In this document: positions 1 to 5,061 of the stretch, piece after piece
Position numbering within the stretch: position 1 is the stretch's first letter
Layout: each line of letters begins with the position of its first letter
Origin: Flavobacteriaceae bacterium
Lineage (GTDB): Bacteria; Bacteroidota; Bacteroidia; Flavobacteriales; Flavobacteriaceae
Direction: 5' to 3'
Length of the DNA stretch: 5,061 nt
Assembly: GCA_016763715.1 (NCBI GenBank)
Contig: JAESTG010000382.1
Location: 1 to 5,061, forward strand
Made by a program: the position numbers and the translations under genes
Notes under the pieces: generated by a model
The model's input: only the letters and a program-made list of their open reading frames with translations
What the model was told of the DNA's origin: nothing
Database searches by the model: none

Positions 1-90
1 AATCAATATATTATGATTTTTTGTAAATTTATTTTTTTGACTGATATTGACAAGGCGCACTTCATCGATAATATAGGTATTTTATAGATT

Positions 91-109
91 TAAAGTATAA
101 AGTATAAAT
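91..109. repeat. short 7-bp tandem repeat
   Basis: The unit TAAAGTA occurs at 91-97 and 98-104, followed by a partial third copy (TAAAT, 105-109). It sits in non-coding AT-rich DNA. It is probably slippage-generated and no function is suggested. Confidence 0.6.
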
Positions 110-157
110 ATTATTGTAGGAAAAATCCTTAATGTGTAATTACATGGGAGCTAGGTG

Positions 158-176
158 TCACTATTATTTGATGCTT
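158..176. repeat. 19-nt imperfect direct repeat with 351-369
   Basis: TCACTATTATTTGATGCTT here matches TCACTATATTTTGATGCTT at 351-369 in 17 of 19 positions. The 351-369 copy encodes part of the 'EASKYSDLRFP' C-terminal motif of the minus-strand pseudogene. Beyond the repeat (leftward), weaker colinear matches continue: CCCA, CATT and AAGGAT occur in the same order, with about 10 nt missing. This suggests a second, more decayed remnant of the same tail, but the match is short. Confidence 0.4.
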
Positions 177-229
177 ATTTATGTTTTTTAAGTTGTTATT
201 GAATGGCTAAGTTAAATTGGTTTGTTAGT

Positions 230-849
230 TCAATTTTTTATTTGATGGCTCGCAATCGGTTTAGCTAAGATACTATCGTCTAAATTCTGAATGTTTGTAG
301 CAGTGTTATCCTTGGGTTCAATGGATTTTGGAGCATTTGGGAATCTCAAGTCACTATATTTTGATGCTTCAGAAGCAATACTTCCTTCAACATCTTACGA
401 TTGGTGACTATGTGATAAGAGAAATAGACAATAGAAGTGCCTTGGTTTAGTTCTTTTACTTTGAATCCAGACGCAGTTTTTCAGAAACATAGACACCATT
501 ACAGTCACCTTCTAAGTGGATAAATACTTTCAGGGGATGTTTAAATACATGGTAATATTATTGGTGAACGTTGGATTAATGGAAACAAAGGTCACGCCAT
601 TGACTAGTTTTGCCATACCATAGTTTTCGAATAGTACCTCAGGCGCCTCAGAGCGAACATCACCTTATTTTTTCCATCAAGTCCTTCTATAATTGTCGAA
701 ACCGTTCCGTTTCCATAATCCTTTATTAGCACTTTCAATGTCTAAAATGGATCCTGCTTGAGGAATGACAGTATTAATTCCAACTTGAGCTGTCATATTT
801 TCATTGATTGCAACAGCAACCATTAAATAATAAGTAATTTTGTTTTCAT
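230..849 (-). pseudogene. decayed Bacteroidota surface protein, N- and C-terminal remnants only
   Basis: No intact frame exists, but successive minus-strand frames rebuild a recognisable protein. ATG at 849 starts a signal-peptide-like MKTKLLII, then a frame change near 823-828. The next frame reads MTAQVGINTVIPQ and SILDIESANKG, the N-terminal signature of many exported flavobacterial proteins. At about 714-723 it jumps to DYGNGTVSTIIEGLDGKNKVMF. Then follow, in changing frames, SEAPEVLFENYGMAKLVNGV, KHPLKVFIHLEGDCNGVYVS, KTASGFKVKELNQGTS and GSIASEASKYSDLRFPNAP, ending at TGA 232-230. Frame breaks lie near 650-657, 541-547, 477-483 and 394-397. As I recall the family, intact members are several hundred residues or more, with a long variable middle region; that middle is absent here. 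Family function is unknown; export to the cell surface is inferred from the signal peptide. Confidence 0.85.
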
Positions 850-925
850 AAGCTTGGAGTTTCTTACGAGGGGTGAACAATAGTTGAAAGAAATGATACT
901 TATAATTGATTCCAATTTTTAAAAA

Positions 926-1864
926 TTGCCTTTGTTTTTTCAAAAATATACATCTGAAATTCAGCAAATTAATCCTAAATTAATCTTGATGGACTCTTAT
1001 TCTCTCTCCATGTTGAGGGAAGATGAAATTCACCCATTTGTTTCAGGAAATAAATTCAGAAAACTGAAATATACTGTTAAGGAAGCATTGCGACTTCAAA
1101 AGTCTACTTTATTAACTTTTGGCGGAGCTTATTCAAATCACATAGCTGCAGTAGCAGCAGCAGGGAAGGAACTCGGTCTCTCAACCATAGGAGTGATTCG
1201 CGGGGATGAATTGGAAGGTAAAGAATTGGAAGGTAAAGAGTTGAAAAATCCCACTTTACAATTCGCTCAGGACTGCGGCATGCAGTTACATTATATATCG
1301 AGACAGGATTATCGATTAAAGACTGAAACTACTTTTATTGAAAATTTGGAGAAACAATTTGGTAATTTCTATCTCATCCCAGAAGGAGGAACACAATCAT
1401 TTGCGATCCAGGGATGCGAGGAAATACTTTCTGAGCTAACTAATAGCTTCGACTATATATGTGTGCCTGTTGGTACTGGTGGTACTATGGCCGGATTGGT
1501 CAAGGCATCAAAGCCTCATCAAACAATAATAGGTTACTCTGCGCTTAAGGGAACGTTTCAAGATTCCGAAGTAAAAAAATACACCTCGAAAGACAACTAT
1601 GAAATAATCGATGATTATTGTTTTGGAGGTTATGCTAAAATAGATTCTACTTTGGTGCGTTTTATCAATGAATTTAAACATAAAACCAATATTCCCTTAG
1701 ATCCAGTATATGTGGGTAAGATGATGTATGGGATTTTGGACGGCATGAAAAATAAAAAATTCAAAGAAAATAGCCGTATTTTAGCCATTCATACAGGGGG
1801 TTTACAAGGAATTTCCGGTATGAATTTAAAATTGAAAAAGAAGCAGTTACCTCAAATTTTATAA
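926..1864 (+). CDS. PLP-dependent 1-aminocyclopropane-1-carboxylate deaminase / D-cysteine desulfhydrase family protein
   Basis: This 312-residue protein is a fold-type II (tryptophan synthase beta-like) PLP enzyme, probably cytosolic. Visible motifs: REDEIHPFVSGNKFRKLKY with the PLP-binding Lys at about 43; TFGGAYSNH (64-72), the Ser-Asn cofactor/substrate loop; IPEGG (151-155); the glycine-rich phosphate-binding loop VGTGGT (182-187); and HTGGLQG (289-295). Family members convert ACC to 2-oxobutyrate and ammonia, or D-cysteine to pyruvate, sulfide and ammonia. The sequence does not settle which, and the true substrate may be another D-amino acid. The start is unusual: an in-frame TAA at 920-922 is followed by AAA and then TTG (926). 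No ATG occurs before Met22 (989), which would lose the first strand of the fold, so TTG 926 is preferred; TTG 932 is possible. A 15-bp in-frame tandem duplication (ELEGK twice) lies at residues 95-104. It is the first gene of an operon with the glucosaminidase and hemL. Confidence 0.88.
   Translation: MPLFFQKYTSEIQQINPKLILMDSYSLSMLREDEIHPFVSGNKFRKLKYTVKEALRLQKSTLLTFGGAYSNHIAAVAAAGKELGLSTIGVIRGDELEGKELEGKELKNPTLQFAQDCGMQLHYISRQDYRLKTETTFIENLEKQFGNFYLIPEGGTQSFAIQGCEEILSELTNSFDYICVPVGTGGTMAGLVKASKPHQTIIGYSALKGTFQDSEVKKYTSKDNYEIIDDYCFGGYAKIDSTLVRFINEFKHKTNIPLDPVYVGKMMYGILDGMKNKKFKENSRILAIHTGGLQGISGMNLKLKKKQLPQIL
1208..1237 (+). repeat. 15-bp in-frame tandem duplication inside the PLP-enzyme gene
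   Basis: GAATTGGAAGGTAAA occurs twice, exactly (1208-1222 and 1223-1237), followed by the diverged GAGTTGAAA (1238-1246). It encodes ELEGK-ELEGK-ELK in the loop after the VIRGDE strand, where relatives typically carry a single short 'RG-E-L--K-L-NPTL' segment. A multiple of three keeps the frame open. Confidence 0.9.
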
Positions 1865-1865
1865 C

Positions 1866-2705
1866 ATGAATAACAAACACATCCTATTTATTCTTATCCT
1901 CGCGCTTTCCTTTCAAAGTTGTAAATCGAAGAAAAGGATAGTGTCAACAAAGTCGAAAACAAAAACGGAAAGAGTTATTATTGGTCGAAAATCAGATAAA
2001 GTTGTGAAGAAAGAGGTTCGCACAGAAACAAAGATTTCACCTCCTCCAAAAAACGCTACCTATGCCGAGGTAGTTTTAAACTACATTGATAATTATAAAG
2101 CGATTGCTAAGGAGGAAATGTTACAATATGGTATTCCAGCTAGTATAACCTTAGCTCAAGGAATACTGGAGAGTGGAGCAGGTAGAGGGACATTAACAAA
2201 AAAAGCGAATAACCATTTTGGTATTAAGTGTCATTCTAGCTGGACGGGAGAACGCGTGTATCATGATGATGATGAAAAGGGCGAATGTTTTAGAAAATAC
2301 AGAGATCCACGATACTCGTTCCGAGATCACTCTTTATTTCTTTCTCAAAGAACAAGATATCAAGGTCTTTTTACATTAAAAAAAAGGGACTATAGGGGTT
2401 GGGCTAAAGGGCTCAAGAAAGCTGGCTATGCTACAGACCCTAAGTATCCAGCAAAACTGATCAATATTATTGAGCGTTACGATTTAACTCAATACGATAA
2501 TGAGGTTTTAGGAGGTAAAGTGAAGATTACGAAATTGGATGAAACCAAAATAAGTACATATACTGTGCAAAAAGGAGAAACCTTATACAGTATTTCTCGC
2601 CGATTCAGCATGACTGTGGATACCTTAAAAGAATACAATGGGTTGAATTCAAACGCAATTTCTGTTGGACAAGTATTATATTTGCACCCCGCAAAAGGGC
2701 GTTAA
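1866..2705 (+). CDS. lipoprotein endo-beta-N-acetylglucosaminidase with C-terminal LysM
   Basis: This 279-residue protein is predicted to hydrolyse peptidoglycan glycan strands while anchored by a lipid in the envelope. Residues 1-19 form a lipoprotein signal peptide ending in lipobox SFQSC, with Cys19 as the expected lipidated residue. A very basic linker follows (about 20-60). Residues about 68-210 match the glucosaminidase domain of the FlgJ/Bax type (Pfam Glucosaminidase): [14 protein letters not shown] holds the expected catalytic Glu at 102, and [23 protein letters not shown] and [14 protein letters not shown] are family motifs. Residues about 231-274 are one LysM domain ([32 protein letters not shown]) that should bind peptidoglycan. 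The ATG lies 1 bp after the previous stop (TAA-C-ATG), so translational coupling is likely. No Shine-Dalgarno sequence is visible, as usual for the phylum. The enzyme class is clear; the cellular role (growth, separation or turnover) is inference. Confidence 0.92.
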   Translation: MNNKHILFILILALSFQSCKSKKRIVSTKSKTKTERVIIGRKSDKVVKKEVRTETKISPPPKNATYAEVVLNYIDNYKAIAKEEMLQYGIPASITLAQGILESGAGRGTLTKKANNHFGIKCHSSWTGERVYHDDDEKGECFRKYRDPRYSFRDHSLFLSQRTRYQGLFTLKKRDYRGWAKGLKKAGYATDPKYPAKLINIIERYDLTQYDNEVLGGKVKITKLDETKISTYTVQKGETLYSISRRFSMTVDTLKEYNGLNSNAISVGQVLYLHPAKGR

Positions 2706-2713
2706 TTTTCTAT

Positions 2714-4006
2714 ATGATTTATAAAAGAAGTAGTGCTTTATTCGCTGAGGCGCAAAAGGTAATCCCAGGAGGTGTGAATTCGCCAGTACGTGCGTTTAAA
2801 GCCGTTGGTGGTGATCCTATTTTTGTTGAGAAAGCCACAGGGCCTTATTTGTATGACGTAGATGGCAATAGGTTAATTGATTATATCAACTCATGGGGTC
2901 CCATGATATTGGGTCATGTGCATCATAAGGTGGTCGATGCCGTAATTTCGAAAGCTAAAAAGGGAACTTCTTTTGGCATGCCAACTGAAATAGAAACGGA
3001 AATAGCAGCTTTGGCTGTTTCGATGGTGCCTAATATTGATAAAATACGCTTTGTGAATAGTGGTACTGAGGCATGTATGAGTGCAGTTCGTTTGGCGCGA
3101 GGATTCACAGGGAAAGATAAGATTATTAAATTCGCTGGCTGTTATCATGGTCATAGTGATTCTTTTTTAATACAAGCAGGAAGTGGAGCAATCACTTTTG
3201 GAACTCCAAATAGCCCAGGAGTTACTGCGGGAACAGCTAAAGATACCTTGCTAGCGGACTATAATAATTTGGATCATGTCGCTGAAATTATTTCTCAATA
3301 TCCTAATGAAATTGCATGCATCATCCTTGAACCTGTAGCTGGTAATATGGGATGTATACCTCCTAAAGATGGCTTTTTAGAAGGGTTACGAAATCTATGT
3401 GACACCCATAATATACTCCTCATATTTGATGAGGTGATGACTGGTTTTCGTCTTGCTAAAGGAGGTGTGCAGGAATTGATGGGAGTCGTTGCCGATATCG
3501 TAACATTTGGAAAAGTGATAGGTGGTGGACTTCCTGTTGGAGCTTTTGCTGCTAGAGAGGAAATTATGAATTTTCCTGCCCCACAAGGTCCAGTATATCA
3601 GGCTGGAACACTTAGTGGAAACCCGTTGGCGATGGCCGCTGGGTTGGCAATGCTTACTGAATTAAATGAACATCCCGATATTTTCACAGCTATTAACGAT
3701 AATACGGCCTATTTACATCAAGGCTTCAGTGATATTTTACAGGAGAGTAGTGTGCCTCATACCATTAATCGTTTGGGATCGATGATGTCTATTCATTTTT
3801 CTGAAACACCCGTTGTAGATTTTAAAACAGCTGCAAATGCTGCGGAAGGAAATGTTTTCAAAAGCTTTTTTCATGGAATGCTGAATGAAGGAATTTATAT
3901 TGCACCCAGTGCGTATGAAACATGGTTTGTTTGTGATGCACTGTCTAAAGCCGATTTGGATTTCACATTAGAAGCATGTAGACGTGTTTCTAAAAATTTA
4001 CTATAA
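2714..4006 (+). CDS. hemL: glutamate-1-semialdehyde 2,1-aminomutase
   Basis: This PLP-dependent class III aminotransferase converts glutamate-1-semialdehyde to 5-aminolevulinate, the last step of the C5 route to haem and other tetrapyrroles, in the cytosol. At 430 residues it has the normal full length. Signatures in order: the N-terminal [13 protein letters not shown] (17-29), hallmark of this enzyme; [13 protein letters not shown] (56-68); VNSGTEA (114-120); CYHGHSD (143-149); EPVAGNMG (206-213); FDEVMTGFR (238-246) with Asp239 for the pyridine nitrogen; and [14 protein letters not shown] (265-278) with the Schiff-base Lys267. [16 protein letters not shown] (295-310) and the C-terminal [15 protein letters not shown] are also typical. 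All expected active-site residues are present. It starts 8 bp after the glucosaminidase gene and ends inside a hairpin terminator. No separate promoter is evident, so expression probably depends on the upstream genes. Confidence 0.97.
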   Translation: MIYKRSSALFAEAQKVIPGGVNSPVRAFKAVGGDPIFVEKATGPYLYDVDGNRLIDYINSWGPMILGHVHHKVVDAVISKAKKGTSFGMPTEIETEIAALAVSMVPNIDKIRFVNSGTEACMSAVRLARGFTGKDKIIKFAGCYHGHSDSFLIQAGSGAITFGTPNSPGVTAGTAKDTLLADYNNLDHVAEIISQYPNEIACIILEPVAGNMGCIPPKDGFLEGLRNLCDTHNILLIFDEVMTGFRLAKGGVQELMGVVADIVTFGKVIGGGLPVGAFAAREEIMNFPAPQGPVYQAGTLSGNPLAMAAGLAMLTELNEHPDIFTAINDNTAYLHQGFSDILQESSVPHTINRLGSMMSIHFSETPVVDFKTAANAAEGNVFKSFFHGMLNEGIYIAPSAYETWFVCDALSKADLDFTLEACRRVSKNLL

Positions 4007-4036
4007 AAAAAGACCCCGTTTCTGGAGTCTTTTTTT
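4005..4036. terminator. bidirectional Rho-independent terminator between convergent genes
   Basis: An A-run and GACCCC (4005-4017) pair with GGAGTC and a T-run (4024-4036) around the 6-nt loop GTTTCT. The stem is 13 positions with a single C-A mismatch (4015/4026). A7 on the left and T7 on the right give a U-tract on either strand. It can therefore end hemL transcription (+) and that of the small exported protein gene whose stop is at 4054 (-). Its first two bases are the last two of the hemL stop codon. Confidence 0.88.
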
Positions 4037-4053
4037 ACAATTGAGTGTAGTTG

Positions 4054-4404
4054 TTATTGTTCTCGCAGTGTCAACCATTTTTTGTATTGATCTGCAGTTA
4101 GCGTTTTCTTCATGGCAGCCTCAAGGGTATTGTCAATTTTACTTTTGTTAGCTCTAACGGCTGCATTTTTCATATCCTTACCACTTATTTGCTTTTTATA
4201 GTTTGATTCTTTGGTAACTAAAGCTCTAAAGACTGCCCGTTGTTGATTACCATTGAGGACCAATTCTTGACTAAGTTTTGCTGTTTGCGTTTTGGCAATT
4301 ACTTCGGGTTTATTTTGATTTTGTTTTAGGCCTTGTGCGCTCATAGTGCCTGTTCCTATTAACATTACAAAAGAAACTGCTATTATCTTAAAAATATTTT
4401 TCAT
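4054..4404 (-). CDS. small exported helical protein, Spy/CpxP-like
   Basis: This 116-residue protein has a classical signal peptide (MKNIFKIIAV, hydrophobic to about 19, cleavage probably after MSA at 23). The mature chain of about 93 residues is rich in Lys, Gln, Asn and Ala and looks all-helical. LVLNGNQQRAVFRAL (48-62) and LTADQYKKW (102-110) resemble the paired 'L-L---Q---V' and 'LT--QY-KW' motifs of small Bacteroidota relatives of Spy/CpxP (LTxxQ) periplasmic proteins. In proteobacteria, relatives act as ATP-independent chaperones or envelope-stress sensors; that role here is by analogy only. It lies 76 bp downstream of a larger protein of similar design on the same strand and ends 18 bp before a shared bidirectional terminator. 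A promoter-like sequence and a palindrome lie just upstream, so it may be transcribed independently. The reading frame is secure; the function is not. Confidence 0.75.
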   Translation of the reverse strand: MKNIFKIIAVSFVMLIGTGTMSAQGLKQNQNKPEVIAKTQTAKLSQELVLNGNQQRAVFRALVTKESNYKKQISGKDMKNAAVRANKSKIDNTLEAAMKKTLTADQYKKWLTLREQ

Positions 4405-4422
4405 GACTATTAAATAATTATA

Positions 4423-4440
4423 TGGTCACTAAAGTAACCA
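4423..4440. promoter_or_regulatory. operator-like imperfect palindrome upstream of the small exported protein gene
   Basis: TGGTCAC-TAAA-GTAACCA has two 7-bp arms with one mismatch (a G:U pair if RNA) around a 4-nt spacer. It lies 18 bp upstream of the ATG at 4404 and overlaps the putative -7 element on the minus strand, where a repressor could sit. It could alternatively act as a short 5'-UTR hairpin. The binding protein is unknown. Confidence 0.35.
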
Positions 4441-4460
4441 ATTTAATAATAACTAACCAA
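4429..4460 (-). promoter_or_regulatory. possible Bacteroidota-type promoter for the 4404 gene
   Basis: On the minus strand TTG (4460-4458) is followed after 21 bp by TACTTTAG (4436-4429), close to the phylum's -33 TTG / -7 TAnnTTTG consensus (one mismatch in the -7 box). This puts the expected transcription start about 20 bp before the ATG. The 10-mer TTGGTTAGTT / TTGGTTACTT also repeats directly with a 19-bp period (starts at 4460 and 4441). AT-rich DNA produces such matches by chance, so support is moderate. Confidence 0.35.
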
Positions 4461-4480
4461 GAACTGAGCCAAAAATGGGA

Positions 4481-4921
4481 TTATCGTTTTTTTCCACCAA
4501 AATGTTGTCTTCGGCCTTTTTTTCTACCAAAGTGAGCCTTTTGAAATTTTTCGAATTGCCCTTCGGTCAAAATAGATTTAAGCTTCTTTTTGGTTGCTAT
4601 TTTGTCATCTAGCATTTTGGAAGTTCGTTCAAATCTTTTATTTGCTGATAGCTTTCCTTCTTTTTTCTTTTCGGAGAAGTTGTTTTCTCGATTAGTTTCG
4701 AGTTCCACATTCAATTGTAAAATTTGTGTCTGTTGTTTGGGAGTTAAATCTAAGTTTAACGTCATTCGTTTTGTTTTTAGTTCTGCACGTTGTTGTGGAG
4801 TTAGCTCCTGCATTTTTTCGCGTCTCTCTTTTCTGTGACCATCTTTTTTATGACCAGGATGTTGTGCATATAAAGTTGTTGTTCCAACTGCTAACAAGCA
4901 GATCATCATTGCTTTTTTCAT
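4481..4921 (-). CDS. basic exported Spy/CpxP-like (LTxxQ) protein
   Basis: This 146-residue protein has a signal peptide (MKKAMMICLLAVGTTTLYA, cleavage probably before Gln20). The mature N-terminus is His-rich (QHPGHKKDGHRK), a possible metal-binding patch. Three LTxxQ-like motifs follow: LTPQQR (40-45), LTPKQQ (59-64) and LTEGQFEKF (118-126). Their spacing suggests the helical hairpin of the Spy/CpxP superfamily. The chain is strongly basic throughout and ends in a Lys/Arg/His-rich tail in which HFGRKK and HFGGKK repeat. Family members elsewhere are periplasmic chaperones or metal/stress-responsive proteins; applying this here is inference. The smaller similar gene follows 76 bp downstream on the same strand, so the two may be co-transcribed paralogues. 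The start codon is preceded by A-rich sequence (CATAAAGA) without a Shine-Dalgarno sequence. No confident promoter was found. Confidence 0.8.
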   Translation of the reverse strand: MKKAMMICLLAVGTTTLYAQHPGHKKDGHRKERREKMQELTPQQRAELKTKRMTLNLDLTPKQQTQILQLNVELETNRENNFSEKKKEGKLSANKRFERTSKMLDDKIATKKKLKSILTEGQFEKFQKAHFGRKKGRRQHFGGKKR

Positions 4922-4968
4922 TCTTTATGTTTTATAAGGTTAACGATTCTATGACCTTTTGTTATTCC

Positions 4969-5010
4969 AAAGGTTTAAAAGACAAAGAATAATATTTTGT
5001 TAAAACCTTT
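4969..5010. repeat. inverted repeat upstream of the LTxxQ protein gene
   Basis: AAAGGTTT (4969-4976) and AAACCTTT (5003-5010) are perfect inverted arms. An inner pair, ACAAA (4982-4986) and TTTGT (4996-5000), could extend the stem across an internal loop. It lies 48 bp upstream of the minus-strand ATG at 4921. It could be a regulatory hairpin, or the terminator of something to the right, but it lacks a GC-rich stem. Role unknown. Confidence 0.35.
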
Positions 5011-5012
5011 AT

Positions 5013-5061
5013 GGGCGTTAGTTCAGAGTGGCTTGAATCTCTTTTTTGCGTTAGGGATAGC
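5013..5061 (+). ncRNA. possible start of a conserved flavobacterial structured RNA/repeat, truncated by the window
   Basis: The end of the window is locally richer in G and reads GCGTTAGGGATAGC (5048-5061). From memory this resembles the opening of a repeated, probably structured intergenic element in flavobacterial genomes (compare 'GCGTTAG-GGGATAGAAGCGG'), possibly related to the Flavo-1 RNA motif. GCGTTAG also occurs at 5015-5021. No coding frame or tRNA fits. The rest of the element is outside the window, so its structure cannot be tested here. Confidence 0.25.

Larger units (their letters stand above)
1..229. other. AT-rich non-coding stretch left of the pseudogene
   Basis: No convincing reading frame, RNA gene or terminator is visible here. 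The stretch is strongly AT-rich. It contains a short tandem repeat (TAAAGTA twice plus a partial third copy, 91-109), a perfect 10-bp palindrome TGTAATTACA at 135-144, and a 19-nt near-copy (158-176) of a piece of the adjacent pseudogene tail (351-369). It lies downstream of the minus-strand pseudogene. By inference it may be further decayed coding DNA rather than a functional intergenic region. Confidence 0.5.

Noticed and set aside
135..144. Perfect palindrome TGTAATTACA
   Set aside because: A 10-bp AT-rich palindrome is expected by chance in this sequence and sits in decayed non-coding DNA with no gene start nearby.
884..908. Possible promoter (TTG 884-886, TATAATTG 901-908) for the plus-strand operon
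   Set aside because: The -7-like box fits fairly well, but the spacing to TTG is 14 bp instead of about 19-21, and other alignments are no better. An operon promoter must exist, but I cannot place it.
677..967. Open frame of 96 codons on the minus strand
   Set aside because: It combines upstream DNA antisense to the start of the PLP-enzyme gene with one frame of the pseudogene. Only the AQVGINT...LDIES part is meaningful, and the frame continues into nonsense after the deletion junction.
2891..3154. Minus-strand frames (87 and 61 codons) inside hemL
   Set aside because: They are antisense to strongly conserved hemL sequence, overlap each other in different frames, and show no domain, signal or initiation context.
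3395..3586. Minus-strand 63-codon frame inside hemL
   Set aside because: It is the shadow of the segment encoding DEVMTGFR and the PLP-lysine region; no independent evidence.
4590..4992. Plus-strand frames (82 and 88 codons) opposite the LTxxQ gene
   Set aside because: They are hydrophobic only because they mirror a Lys/Glu-rich gene on the other strand. That gene has a signal peptide and family motifs; these have none.
5013..5061. tRNA 5' end suggested by GGGCGTTAGTTCAG
   Set aside because: The first bases resemble an acceptor arm and D-arm, but the D-loop (GG) and a possible anticodon stem do not follow, and the T-arm would lie outside the window.
1..5061. CRISPR array, insertion sequence, prophage or defence system
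   Set aside because: There are no regularly spaced repeats, transposase motifs, terminal inverted repeats with target duplications, or nuclease, toxin or effector domains in any frame.

Overview
The window looks like a chromosomal segment of a low-GC member of the Bacteroidota, most likely a marine-type flavobacterium (family Flavobacteriaceae). Four things point there: AT-rich intergenic DNA with no purine-rich Shine-Dalgarno sequences; an N-terminal 'AQVGINT..P..SxLDIES' motif typical of flavobacterial surface proteins; the gene set and order; and small Spy/CpxP-like periplasmic proteins. No genus can be assigned from the sequence alone.

Layout. Positions 1-229 are AT-rich with no intact gene, but hold a 19-nt imperfect copy of part of the neighbouring pseudogene. 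Positions 230-849 (minus strand) are a clearly decayed pseudogene. Stitching its frames together recovers a signal peptide, the AQVGINT/LDIES N-terminal motif, a deletion of the whole middle of the protein, and then the conserved C-terminal domain (EAPEVLFENYG, VFIHLEGDCNGVYVS, KYSDLRFPNAP), crossed by about five frameshifts.

Positions 926-4006 (plus strand) form a tight three-gene operon: a PLP-dependent ACC-deaminase/D-cysteine-desulfhydrase-family enzyme starting at TTG, an outer-membrane-type lipoprotein glucosaminidase with a C-terminal LysM domain, and glutamate-1-semialdehyde aminotransferase (hemL). Gaps are 1 bp and 8 bp. A strong bidirectional hairpin terminator follows and overlaps the hemL stop codon. 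Convergent to it, on the minus strand, are two small exported helical proteins (stops at 4054 and 4481). Both have LTxxQ-like motifs of the Spy/CpxP type, and the longer one is very basic with histidines near its mature N-terminus. At the right edge (about 5013-5061) begins what may be a conserved flavobacterial structured RNA or repeat, cut off by the window.

How the genes fit together: the plus-strand operon mixes amino-acid/PLP chemistry, peptidoglycan remodelling and tetrapyrrole synthesis. No single pathway joins them, so the link is probably housekeeping co-transcription. The minus-strand pair is probably envelope-stress related, by family analogy only. I do not see a novel defence, mobile or biosynthetic system. 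The most informative observations are the terminal-fragments-only pseudogene, the second possible tail remnant beside it, the TTG start and in-frame 15-bp duplication in the PLP-enzyme gene, and the operator-like palindrome upstream of the small exported protein gene.
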